Below are positions 1-6,446 of a stretch of 14,708 bases of DNA, piece by piece; the stretch's first letter is position 1, and each line of letters begins with the position of its first letter. The position numbers and the translations under genes were made by a program. This DNA comes from RI-283 sp964487925 (lineage in GTDB: Bacteria > Pseudomonadota > Gammaproteobacteria > SZUA-140): positions 1-14,708 of the forward strand of contig CAZASZ010000049.1 in the NCBI GenBank assembly GCA_964487925.1, given 5' to 3'. A model generated the notes under the pieces. That model was not told the DNA's origin, searched no databases, and was given only the letters and a program-made list of their open reading frames with translations.

Positions 1-32
1 GGGATAACTTCCACGTTGACGAAGGATAAGTC

Positions 33-854
33 ATGAAACACATTATTTGGGCATTGGCCTTTTTTGGATTTGTGGTCTCGCCGGCTCAGGCGGCGCCTGT
101 GTCTTTTTTTGTGGATGGCACGACCGCAGTGACAGGCGCTATCCTTGGCAGCATTGCGTCGGGCGGGAGCTATCAGACCGTCGGTGACTATCCGACCACC
201 GCCGGTGGCGATACCATTCAGACCCAGTTCCTTTTCGATACCAACATCATCAATGCGCTGAGCAGCACGTCGGCGGATACGCCGAGGCTGTATTCGGCTG
301 CCGCTGTCTCTGCCGGGCAGCAGATGCACTATGTGTTTAATACGGACACATCGGTCCCGAACGCCTATAGGTCCTATGTAACAAATCCCACCTCAACGGC
401 CTATATCGACACCGACTTCCAGAACTTCGGAACGACCCCGGCGAGTTCATCCTTGAGTCTGACAGTGTATAACAACGTCGCGGTCGATTTTTTGACCGCT
501 GGTGTCTTTTATGATCAGCTAACCTTGGTCGGCTCAGCTACCAACCCTTATGGCGTCGGCAATACGCACACTTGGCAGCTTGATCTCTACGGCAATTCGA
601 GTTGGCTCTCCGGTACAGGCATACCCACGCTTACGCAGTTGCAAAGTTTCCGTACGTCGGTAGTGGATGCGCTATTTTATATGTACGAAGCTGATCCGAC
701 GGGCGCCGTTGTGGGCGAGGTGTCCGCCCTGAATGGGCCATTTACCTTCTCCGCGACTAGCGTCGCTGCCGTCCCTGTCCCCGCAGCAGTCTGGCTTCTG
801 GGCAGCGGCCTGATCGGTCTGGTGGCTGTGGGGCGCCGCCGTCAAGAGGTCTAG
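33..854 (+). CDS. Exported protein with PEP-CTERM/VPLPA-CTERM-type C-terminal sorting signal
   Basis: A 273-residue protein. Residues 1-20 form a Sec signal peptide (basic start, hydrophobic core, AQA before the likely cleavage site). The middle, about residues 21-240, is rich in Thr, Ser, Ala and Tyr, has no cysteine, and matches no enzyme family I recognise. The last 27 residues have the three-part layout of exosortase substrates: a VPVPAAVW motif, a short hydrophobic helix (LLGSGLIGLVAV) and a basic RRR cluster. In such proteins the tail is thought to be cut and the product released or passed to the cell surface or exopolysaccharide matrix by an exosortase encoded elsewhere. The start is supported by GAAGGA at 21-26, six nt before the ATG. 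The gene appears to stand alone, with a hairpin terminator just downstream. The sorting class is fairly sure; the function is unknown. Confidence 0.85.
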   Translation: MKHIIWALAFFGFVVSPAQAAPVSFFVDGTTAVTGAILGSIASGGSYQTVGDYPTTAGGDTIQTQFLFDTNIINALSSTSADTPRLYSAAAVSAGQQMHYVFNTDTSVPNAYRSYVTNPTSTAYIDTDFQNFGTTPASSSLSLTVYNNVAVDFLTAGVFYDQLTLVGSATNPYGVGNTHTWQLDLYGNSSWLSGTGIPTLTQLQSFRTSVVDALFYMYEADPTGAVVGEVSALNGPFTFSATSVAAVPVPAAVWLLGSGLIGLVAVGRRRQEV

Positions 855-888
855 TTAAGACTGCTCTGATCACAGGCAAGACCCAAAG

Positions 889-931
889 GGCGCCCTGGCG
901 ATATTGAAACCGCCAGGGCGCCTTACTTTTT
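889..931 (+). terminator. Rho-independent terminator after the sorting-signal gene
   Basis: A perfect 12-bp GC-rich stem pairs 889-900 (GGCGCCCTGGCG) with 911-922 (CGCCAGGGCGCC) around a 10-nt loop. TTAC and then TTTTT (927-931) follow. It lies 35 nt after the stop of the upstream gene and ahead of the promoter and start of the next, so it should separate the two transcription units. Confidence 0.82.
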
Positions 932-962
932 GGGGGTCCGTCATGAGACTCGGTCAAGCCCA

Positions 963-971
963 TGCTAGAAT
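963..971 (+). promoter_or_regulatory. Candidate extended -10 promoter of the ankyrin lipoprotein gene
   Basis: TGC followed by TAGAAT (966-971) resembles an extended -10 element (TGn plus a TATAAT-like hexamer, 5 of 6 matches). No good -35 box is visible at the usual distance, which is tolerated by extended -10 promoters. Transcription would begin near 978, giving a leader of about 28 nt before the ATG at 1006. It sits just after the upstream terminator, where a promoter is needed. Prediction only. Confidence 0.4.
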
Positions 972-1005
972 GCCGGCATTCATAATCTTTCCCGGAAGGG
1001 TTGCA

Positions 1006-1575
1006 ATGCGTTATTTGGTTTGCGTGGTGTTTTTGCTGAGTCTTGTCGGTTGTGACAATAATACCCCACTTATGGACAAGGTCATGCACGAGGAGATGAC
1101 GGAGGCCAAGGATCTCGTCGATGGGGGTGTCGATATCAATGCCCGCAACGCCTACGGCTGGACGGCGCTCATGCATGCCGCCCGTGTTGGGCACGAGGAA
1201 CTCGTAAATTTGCTGCTGAACCACGGGGCGGATGTCAACGCCCAGGCCGATGACGGCTGGACGGCTTTGATGCGTGCTGCGGTCAAGGATCACGAGGCGA
1301 TCGTGAAGATATTGTTGAGGCACGGCGCACGGGTCGACCTTCGGGATGAGGGCAAGGCGACCGCCCTGCATTGGGCTGGGCGCAAGGGACATCTTGTGAT
1401 CATCAAGGCCTTGCTGGATGCAGGCGCCGACCCTACCGTTCAGGATGATCATGGGCGAACGCCGATGATCGTCGCCATGGCCGAGGGTCATAACGATGCC
1501 GCCCTGATGCTCCGTCGTGCCGAAAAGGCTTGGGTGAAGGTGCATAAAAATACACCTCCAGCGCAGGTGAACTGA
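1006..1575 (+). CDS. Ankyrin-repeat lipoprotein
   Basis: The frame is open from 904, but the ATG at 1006 is the likely start. GGAAGG at 994-999 is a well-placed ribosome binding site, and this start puts a lipoprotein signal peptide at the N-terminus. The product is 189 residues. Residues 1-16 end in a lipobox, LVGC, with Cys16 as the lipid anchor. The next residues are Asp-Asn, a combination that in E. coli acts as a Lol-avoidance signal, so the protein probably stays on the periplasmic face of the inner membrane. About three full ankyrin repeats follow (roughly 49-82, 83-114 and 117-147), then a partial one (149-171), with recognisable GWTALMHAA, GHEELVNLLL and GADVNA motifs. Ankyrin repeats bind proteins; the partner is unknown. 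The gene converges on the dGTPase-like gene with only 15 nt between stop codons. Confidence 0.85.
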   Translation: MRYLVCVVFLLSLVGCDNNTPLMDKVMHEEMTEAKDLVDGGVDINARNAYGWTALMHAARVGHEELVNLLLNHGADVNAQADDGWTALMRAAVKDHEAIVKILLRHGARVDLRDEGKATALHWAGRKGHLVIIKALLDAGADPTVQDDHGRTPMIVAMAEGHNDAALMLRRAEKAWVKVHKNTPPAQVN

Positions 1576-1590
1576 ATACGTCGTATCCGT

Positions 1591-2757
1591 TCAGGTCAAC
1601 TGGGCGGGATCGAAGAGCCGGTTGTATTCATTGATGGCGTAGCGATCGGTCATGCCGGCAATGTAGTCGGCGATGATCCGGGCCGTCAGCACGCGATCAG
1701 GTGTCGCGTCTAGGACCTTGTCCCGATATCCATCCGGCAACAGTTTCACATCTTCCATAAATATCTCGAACAGCGAGCGAATGATTCGCTTGGCCTTGGT
1801 CCCCATGCGCCTGACACGGTAATGTTGATAAAGCCGGTCACGTAGAAAGCGCTTGAGCTCGAGGTTATCCGCAGCCATCTCCGGACTGAAACCGATCAGC
1901 GCTTTGTCTTGGTCACGCACCTCGTCTATGCTTCCGACGCCGGCATCGTGAATATGTCTCGCGCTGTTCTCAATCAGATTTGTGACCTGTAGATTGATCA
2001 TTCGTCGGATGGTCTCATGGATGGCGCGCCGTTCACCGAGCCCGGGATAGGTCCTGGTTACCGTCTCATACTGAACCCTGAACAGCGTGCAGGCCAACAT
2101 ATCCGTGATCGTGATCAGACCGGCTCGGAGGCCATCGTCGATATCATGGTTATTATAGGCGATCTCGTCGGCGAGATTGGCGAGCTGTGCCTCAAGGCTG
2201 GGCTGCCGTTTTTCGATGAAACGCCGGCCGATATCGCCAAGCGTCTCGGCCCAGCGTTGTGAGCAGTGCTTTAGTATCCCTTCACGTGTCTCGAAGGTGA
2301 GGTTGAGTCCTGGGAAATCGGCATATCGCTCTTCCAGCTCATCGACCACGCGAAGCGATTGAATGTTATGTTCAAAGCCCTCGAAGTCCTTCATGCATTC
2401 ATTCAGCGCATCCTGCCCTGCATGGCCAAAGGGCGTGTGTCCGAGGTCGTGGGCGAGCGCGATGGCCTCGGTCAGGTCTTCGTTGATTTGAAGCGAGCGG
2501 GCAATCGAGCGCCCGATTTGGGCGACCTCTATGGAATGTGTCAACCGGGTCCGAAACATATCGCCTTCATGGTTCACGAAGACCTGGGTCTTGTATTCGA
2601 GTCTGCGAAAAGCACCGCTGTGAACGATGCGGTCGCGATCACGCTGGAACTCAGAGCGATAGGCGGGTCTCGCCTCGGAGAAACGCCGCCCTTGGGAGCG
2701 AGTTTCATCTGCGGCATAAGATGCCAGTGTCATGGACGGCAGATCGCGGTCAGACAT
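1591..2757 (-). CDS. dgt: dGTPase-like HD-domain triphosphohydrolase
   Basis: A 388-residue member of the deoxyguanosinetriphosphate triphosphohydrolase-like family, which hydrolyses dNTPs to deoxynucleosides and triphosphate. The HD-domain metal ligands are visible: His74 (RLTH), His103-Asp104 (LAHDLGH) and Asp197 (LADEIAYNNHDIDDG). The block RDRDRIVHSGAFRRLEYKTQVF (split by family convention around residues 39-60) is typical of the N-terminus. Length fits the shorter, non-enterobacterial dGTPase-like type. The start is ambiguous. The ATG at 2757 has GAGG about 10 nt upstream and overlaps aroB by 28 nt. An internal ATG at 2733 (residue 9, MTLASYA) forms an ATGA overlap with the aroB stop and matches where many relatives begin, but lacks a clear ribosome binding site. 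It is the last gene of the leftward block. True substrate preference cannot be read from sequence. Confidence 0.93.
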   Translation of the reverse strand: MSDRDLPSMTLASYAADETRSQGRRFSEARPAYRSEFQRDRDRIVHSGAFRRLEYKTQVFVNHEGDMFRTRLTHSIEVAQIGRSIARSLQINEDLTEAIALAHDLGHTPFGHAGQDALNECMKDFEGFEHNIQSLRVVDELEERYADFPGLNLTFETREGILKHCSQRWAETLGDIGRRFIEKRQPSLEAQLANLADEIAYNNHDIDDGLRAGLITITDMLACTLFRVQYETVTRTYPGLGERRAIHETIRRMINLQVTNLIENSARHIHDAGVGSIDEVRDQDKALIGFSPEMAADNLELKRFLRDRLYQHYRVRRMGTKAKRIIRSLFEIFMEDVKLLPDGYRDKVLDATPDRVLTARIIADYIAGMTDRYAINEYNRLFDPAQLT

Positions 2758-3830
2758 TCCTTTAATGCCTCGGGAGGAAAGGTCGAGCTAATGATGCCGT
2801 GACCAATCCCTTTAATTAGGACAAGGTTCAGGCGACCATCCCTAACCTTCTTGTCGATGGCCATGAGTTCCAGGAAGCGATCGGGTCCCATGTTCGGCGG
2901 AGGAGCAATCGGCAGGTGCGCCAGTGCGAGCAGGTGGGTGACTGCTGTCAGGTCCTCCTGATTCAATATGCCAAGTCGGTGAGAGAGGTCGCCAGCCATC
3001 ATCATACCGGCCCCGACGGCCTCACCATGAAGCCACTCACCGTAGCCGACCCCCGTTTCTATGGCATGCCCGAAGGTATGGCCAAGGTTGAGCAGGGCGC
3101 GAATACCACCCTCATGTTCATCTGCGGCGACAATACGCGCCTTGCACTTGCAGGATTCGGCGATGGCGTAGGCCAGGGCATCCGGATCCCGATCGAGCAG
3201 TGCGGACATGTTCCGTTCGAGCCAAGCGAAGAACTCGGCATCACGGATTAGCCCATATTTGATGATCTCGGCCAGTCCCGCGCTAAGCTGACGGTCGTCC
3301 AATGTGTTCAAGACCTCAGTGTCGGCGATGACACCCTGTGGCTGATAAAAGGCCCCAATCATGTTCTTACCCAGAGGGTGATTGACGCCTGTCTTACCGC
3401 CAACCGAGGAGTCGACTTGGGACAGCAGGGTCGTCGGTACCTGAACAAACCCGACACCGCGCTGGTAACAGGCTGCCGCGAACCCGGCCATATCGCCGAC
3501 GACACCGCCGCCGAGAGCGACAACTGTCGAGCCACGATCAAAGCGTGCGTTCAGCATGGCATCCACTATCGTCTGCCAGTGGGTCAAATCTTTGTAGCGT
3601 TCGCCATCCGGCAGGAGATGGGCGACGCAATCATAGCCTTGCAGGCTGGCGAGCAGGCGATCCAGGTAAAGTGGAGCGACGGTCTCGTTGCTGACGACCA
3701 TGACCTGACGCCCTGAAATATGCGGATGCAGATAGCTGGGGTTGTCGAGCAGACCCTGCCCGATATAGATCGGATAACTACGCGGCCCAAGGTCGACGTC
3801 GAGACGCTGATGCAGCATTGATCCGCTCAT
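2730..3830 (-). CDS. aroB: 3-dehydroquinate synthase
   Basis: AroB converts DAHP to 3-dehydroquinate, step two of the shikimate pathway, in the cytoplasm with NAD and a divalent metal. The 366-residue protein is of normal length. It shows the dinucleotide-binding segment GGGVVGDMAGF (107-117), the catalytic-site stretch TTLLSQVDSSVGGKTGVN (133-150) with Lys146, a further Lys156, and the three metal ligands Glu188 (GLAEIIKYG), His251 (NLGHTFGHA) and His268 (LHGEA). These are spaced as in E. coli AroB (184, 247, 264). The ATG overlaps the aroK stop as ATGA, and AGGG lies 7 nt upstream inside aroK, so the two are probably translationally coupled. Met5 is a possible alternative start. Confidence 0.98.
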   Translation of the reverse strand: MSGSMLHQRLDVDLGPRSYPIYIGQGLLDNPSYLHPHISGRQVMVVSNETVAPLYLDRLLASLQGYDCVAHLLPDGERYKDLTHWQTIVDAMLNARFDRGSTVVALGGGVVGDMAGFAAACYQRGVGFVQVPTTLLSQVDSSVGGKTGVNHPLGKNMIGAFYQPQGVIADTEVLNTLDDRQLSAGLAEIIKYGLIRDAEFFAWLERNMSALLDRDPDALAYAIAESCKCKARIVAADEHEGGIRALLNLGHTFGHAIETGVGYGEWLHGEAVGAGMMMAGDLSHRLGILNQEDLTAVTHLLALAHLPIAPPPNMGPDRFLELMAIDKKVRDGRLNLVLIKGIGHGIISSTFPPEALKECLTAICRP

Positions 3831-4369
3831 GAGGCAACCCTGGACTTTCCACCCGTCGGGCGAATCTGTCGAAGAATCTGTCGAACCATATGCTGAACGC
3901 TATGTTGATCGGTGACAATGACATGATGCGCGACCTCCCGATAGAGCGGGTCACGCGTCTCAAGCAGTTCCCTGAGGCGCCGGCGGGGGTTCTCGCATCG
4001 AAGCAGGGGGCGGTGGGTACTGCGTGAAATACGGCGGTAGATTTGATCGACCGAGGCGCAGAGATAGACGACCGTGCCGCAATTGCGGAGAGTCTCGCGA
4101 TTGGCCTCGTCCAGTACGGCACCGCCGCCGGTCGCAAGCACGATGCCCGAGCGTTGGCATATCTCCGCAATGACATCGCGTTCGCGGCGTCGAAAGCCAT
4201 CCTCGCCTTCGATATCGAAGATCCAGGGGATATCGGCCCCCGTGCGCTGCTCGATCTCCTGATCGCTGTCGACGAATTCCATGCGCAATGCATGCGCAAT
4301 GCGTTTCCCGATCGTGGTCTTGCCGGCGCCCATGAGGCCGACAAGGATAATGTTTTTGTCCCCGTCCAT
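3827..4369 (-). CDS. aroK: Shikimate kinase
   Basis: AroK phosphorylates shikimate to shikimate 3-phosphate using ATP, step five of the shikimate pathway. The 180-residue protein has a Walker A loop GLMGAGKT (11-18), the shikimate contacts Asp36 (DSD), Arg60 (GFRRRE) and the GGG motif at 81-83, lid Arg120 (THRPLL) and Arg139 (RDPLY). All key residues are present. The start has no Shine-Dalgarno sequence: the six nt before the ATG read CTCCCC. Directly upstream is an inverted repeat that contains a CATAAT -10-like hexamer, so a very short leader is possible. It is the first of an aroK-aroB-dgt cluster, which elsewhere usually follows pilQ directly; here a lipoprotein gene intervenes. Confidence 0.98.
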   Translation of the reverse strand: MDGDKNIILVGLMGAGKTTIGKRIAHALRMEFVDSDQEIEQRTGADIPWIFDIEGEDGFRRRERDVIAEICQRSGIVLATGGGAVLDEANRETLRNCGTVVYLCASVDQIYRRISRSTHRPLLRCENPRRRLRELLETRDPLYREVAHHVIVTDQHSVQHMVRQILRQIRPTGGKSRVAS

Positions 4370-4375
4370 GGGGAG

Positions 4376-4398
4376 CCATTATGCCAGAGATATAATGG
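4376..4398 (-). promoter_or_regulatory. Inverted repeat and possible short-leader promoter before aroK
   Basis: CCATTAT and ATAATGG form a perfect 7-bp inverted repeat (4376-4382 with 4392-4398) around 9 nt, ending 6 nt before the aroK ATG. Read on the minus strand it includes CATAAT (4383-4378), a 5-of-6 match to a -10 box. If used, it would start transcription only about 2 nt before the ATG. No good -35 is visible. The repeat shares its outer base with the larger hairpin at 4398-4429. Whether it is a promoter element, an operator or an mRNA structure cannot be told from sequence. Confidence 0.35.
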
Positions 4399-4429
4399 CG
4401 AAGGGCAGACCCATGGATCTGCCCTTCGC
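4398..4429 (-). terminator. Hairpin between the Ig-like lipoprotein gene and aroK
   Basis: A perfect 12-bp stem pairs 4398-4409 (GCGAAGGGCAGA) with 4418-4429 around an 8-nt loop, 26 nt beyond the lipoprotein stop. In the leftward transcript the bases after the stem read CATTATATCTCT, which is AU-rich but not a true U-tract. It could be a partial terminator, an attenuator or an mRNA 3'-end stabiliser separating the pilus part of the block from aroK. Confidence 0.5.
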
Positions 4430-4455
4430 TGGTTAGACCTGTGATCCTCCCGGCC

Positions 4456-6279
4456 CTAAGAGGGATCGCTACAGACGGCTGCGTTTCCAAACGGGCTGAA
4501 CTGGCCTGGAGGCGGCGGCGTCTCGGTGGCGAGAGTCGAGGCGAGGATGGGTAGAAGGAACGTAGACGAGGCGAGCGACTCGGTACCGGCAACGGTGCGC
4601 GAGGCCGTCAGTCTAACCTTGACCCACAGCGCATACTGTTGGGCATAGGTTACATTGAATTGGATCGAACCATCCGTGCCCGTCGTCACGGTACCGGGCG
4701 TGCTCGTGACATTACCCGGGTCCAGGATGAAATTACTGTTGAGATCCTCGCCCGTATCCAGTACACCATTGAGATTTGCATCTTCGTTCGGGCACGCGGT
4801 AGCAGAATAGGTCTGTACCCACACAGAATCCGTGCTGTTCCAATTCCACTGGCCTTTATAATATGAAATCGGTTCGATTGAGATATTAATGTTCTTACCA
4901 GGGTCCGCATTGCCGTTAGCATCGGTCAGAATTACGGAAAATGGGATCGCATAAGTCGTCTCGTTGGGGACCAGGATCTGGTTACCCGTTCCGAGGCTGA
5001 TGAAGAGTGCGCTTTGGGCGACTGACAGAGTCACCGTGTCCGTGATGCCGCTGACGGACGCTTGAATCTGCACGCCGTCTTTTGCCGTGGTGGCTGCGGA
5101 TGAAATATAGGTCGTCGAGGCCTTACCGAGGCTGTCTGTCACCACCGTGGAGGAGGTCAGAGAACCGCCACTGACATCGGCAAGGATCGTGAAGCTTACG
5201 CTCTGACCCTTGACGAGGTTGTTGTTGGCGTCGCGGACGGTCGCGGTCAACGTGGCTTGCTGCTGCGTCGTTTGGCTGCCATCGTTCGGCCCGATGCTGG
5301 TCTTGTCGGTCTGGAGATTGACCGTTGCTGGCACCGTGGCTACGAAACTGATGGGTTTGCTCGCGCTGGGTCCGCTTGAGACCTGAGCCGTGATTGTCGA
5401 CGGACCGGCGCTGGTCGAACTAATCGAGACGCTGGCGTTGCCAGAAGCGTCGGTGACAGCAGACGTAGCCGTCAAAGTACCCCGAGTTGCGGAGAAATTG
5501 ACGGTCTGCCCAACCTGAGGCGTCCCGCTGATTAGCCAGTTTGCGGTGATCGCTTGAGGTGTGCTCAGAGGGATCTCCGTATTCGCAGTCGGAGCGGATA
5601 TTTGAAACTGGTCGCCCGAAATCGTTAGGGTATGGGTGGCGGTTACACCGGCGGCCAGAAATGTAATGGTATCAACGCCGGCGGTAGCCCCGGTAACCGT
5701 CACGCTGACCTTGCCCGTGCTGTCGGTCGTCAGCGTCGAGGCCGACAGTGTGCTGCCGAGACTGGAGCTGATGGTCATCGTGGCGCCACTGATACCATTG
5801 CTCGCGGAATCGGTCAGCGTCGCAGTTAGTATCGTGCTGTTGCCTTGTACTATAGTCGTTTCACCACCGATTGACACGGAAGTACCCGTGATGTCCACGG
5901 TTGCAGTCTGGCTGGCGCTTCCGGTCGTGGCGGTGACGGTGACGGTGCGATTGGTGAAGTCGCTCCCCGGCGTCAATACGGCGATGGCTTGGCCGCTGGC
6001 ATCGGTTGTACCCTGGCTGACCGCCAACGCGCCGCTACTGGCGGAAAAGACGACCGGAATGCCCTCGGTCACGAGGTTTCCGCTGTCCTTGACGACGGCC
6101 GTGATCGTGACCCCCGTCGTATCGCCAGATCCGAGCTGAGGCGAACTGACCAACAGAGTCACGCTCGCAGCCCCCGAAGAGCTGATCCCGGTCGCGAAAA
6201 AACTGCCGTTATCGCCGCAGGCCGTTAAAAGAGCTGCTAGGCCCAGAGTCAATAAAGTCTTGATCATTTTTCCCATCAT
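4456..6279 (-). CDS. Lipoprotein with multiple bacterial Ig-like (Big_1/invasin-type) domains
   Basis: The frame opens at 6402, but GGAG five nt upstream of the ATG at 6279 (and eight upstream of a second ATG at 6276) gives a proper lipoprotein start, so the product is about 607 residues. The signal peptide ends in LTAC with Cys21 lipidated; Gly at +2 suggests outer-membrane sorting. The rest is Thr/Ser/Val-rich beta-sandwich sequence with roughly five tandem Ig-like units (about 38-133, 134-222, 225-319, 320-422, 423-575). Several carry the Big_1 hallmark of an ITAxVxDxxGN-like strand and TDxxGxAxVxI. The last unit is interrupted by an Asp/Asn-rich stretch (about 499-522) resembling EF-hand/thrombospondin-3 calcium sites. 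Only two other cysteines, Cys496 and Cys603, are present and could form a disulfide. It probably sits on the cell surface or in the periplasm and may act with the pilus machinery encoded upstream, though an independent adhesin is equally possible. Confidence 0.88.
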   Translation of the reverse strand: MMGKMIKTLLTLGLAALLTACGDNGSFFATGISSSGAASVTLLVSSPQLGSGDTTGVTITAVVKDSGNLVTEGIPVVFSASSGALAVSQGTTDASGQAIAVLTPGSDFTNRTVTVTATTGSASQTATVDITGTSVSIGGETTIVQGNSTILTATLTDSASNGISGATMTISSSLGSTLSASTLTTDSTGKVSVTVTGATAGVDTITFLAAGVTATHTLTISGDQFQISAPTANTEIPLSTPQAITANWLISGTPQVGQTVNFSATRGTLTATSAVTDASGNASVSISSTSAGPSTITAQVSSGPSASKPISFVATVPATVNLQTDKTSIGPNDGSQTTQQQATLTATVRDANNNLVKGQSVSFTILADVSGGSLTSSTVVTDSLGKASTTYISSAATTAKDGVQIQASVSGITDTVTLSVAQSALFISLGTGNQILVPNETTYAIPFSVILTDANGNADPGKNINISIEPISYYKGQWNWNSTDSVWVQTYSATACPNEDANLNGVLDTGEDLNSNFILDPGNVTSTPGTVTTGTDGSIQFNVTYAQQYALWVKVRLTASRTVAGTESLASSTFLLPILASTLATETPPPPGQFSPFGNAAVCSDPS

Positions 6280-6403
6280 CGAAACTCCAACATGGCGGTT
6301 GCCATACGCATACTGAAATGGACTATTGTGCTTATTTTGCGTAGATCGTCCTGCAAGGGACGTAGTCACCGCCGTCATATCTATCGGCCGATTTGCGTTC
6401 ATT

Positions 6404-6446
6404 CCCTGCGCCGGGCTAAATCAGATCTGATTTGATCAGCGCAGGG
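6404..6446 (-). repeat. Nested inverted repeat at the pilQ 3' end
   Basis: An outer 8-bp inverted repeat, CCCTGCGC (6404-6411) with GCGCAGGG (6439-6446), encloses a perfect 16-nt palindrome, AAATCAGATCTGATTT (6418-6433). The outer right arm is the last codons of pilQ and the stop codon (6436-6438) lies inside the structure. The leftward transcript has no U-run after it (AATGAACGC), so it is not a standard terminator in that direction. Possible roles are a processing or stability element that sets the ratio of pilQ to the downstream lipoprotein, or a protein-binding site. Confidence 0.55.

Noticed and set aside
757..1545. Long minus-strand open frame (262 codons) across the terminator and ankyrin gene
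   Set aside because: It is antisense to a well-supported lipoprotein gene, crosses a strong hairpin terminator, lacks a clear ribosome binding site, and its His/Pro/Arg-rich translation looks like a shadow frame.
1538..1557. AGGTG/CACCT hairpin near the end of the ankyrin gene as a terminator for the leftward transcript
   Set aside because: The stem is only 5 bp plus a mismatched extension and has no U-tract after it on the minus strand.
3778..4592. Arg/Ser/Pro-rich frames overlapping aroK in other frames (3778-4344 and 3960-4592)
   Set aside because: aroK has every catalytic motif in its own frame; the others are typical high-GC shadow frames.
5636..6139. Plus-strand open frame (167 codons) opposite the Ig-like lipoprotein
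   Set aside because: Its Val/Thr/Pro-rich low-complexity translation is what the complement of repetitive Thr/Ser/Val codons gives; no ribosome binding site or domain is evident.
5000..6200. Ig-domain region as a DNA-level tandem repeat array
   Set aside because: The protein domains share short motifs such as TDxxG, but the nucleotide sequences of the units differ too much to be recent duplications.
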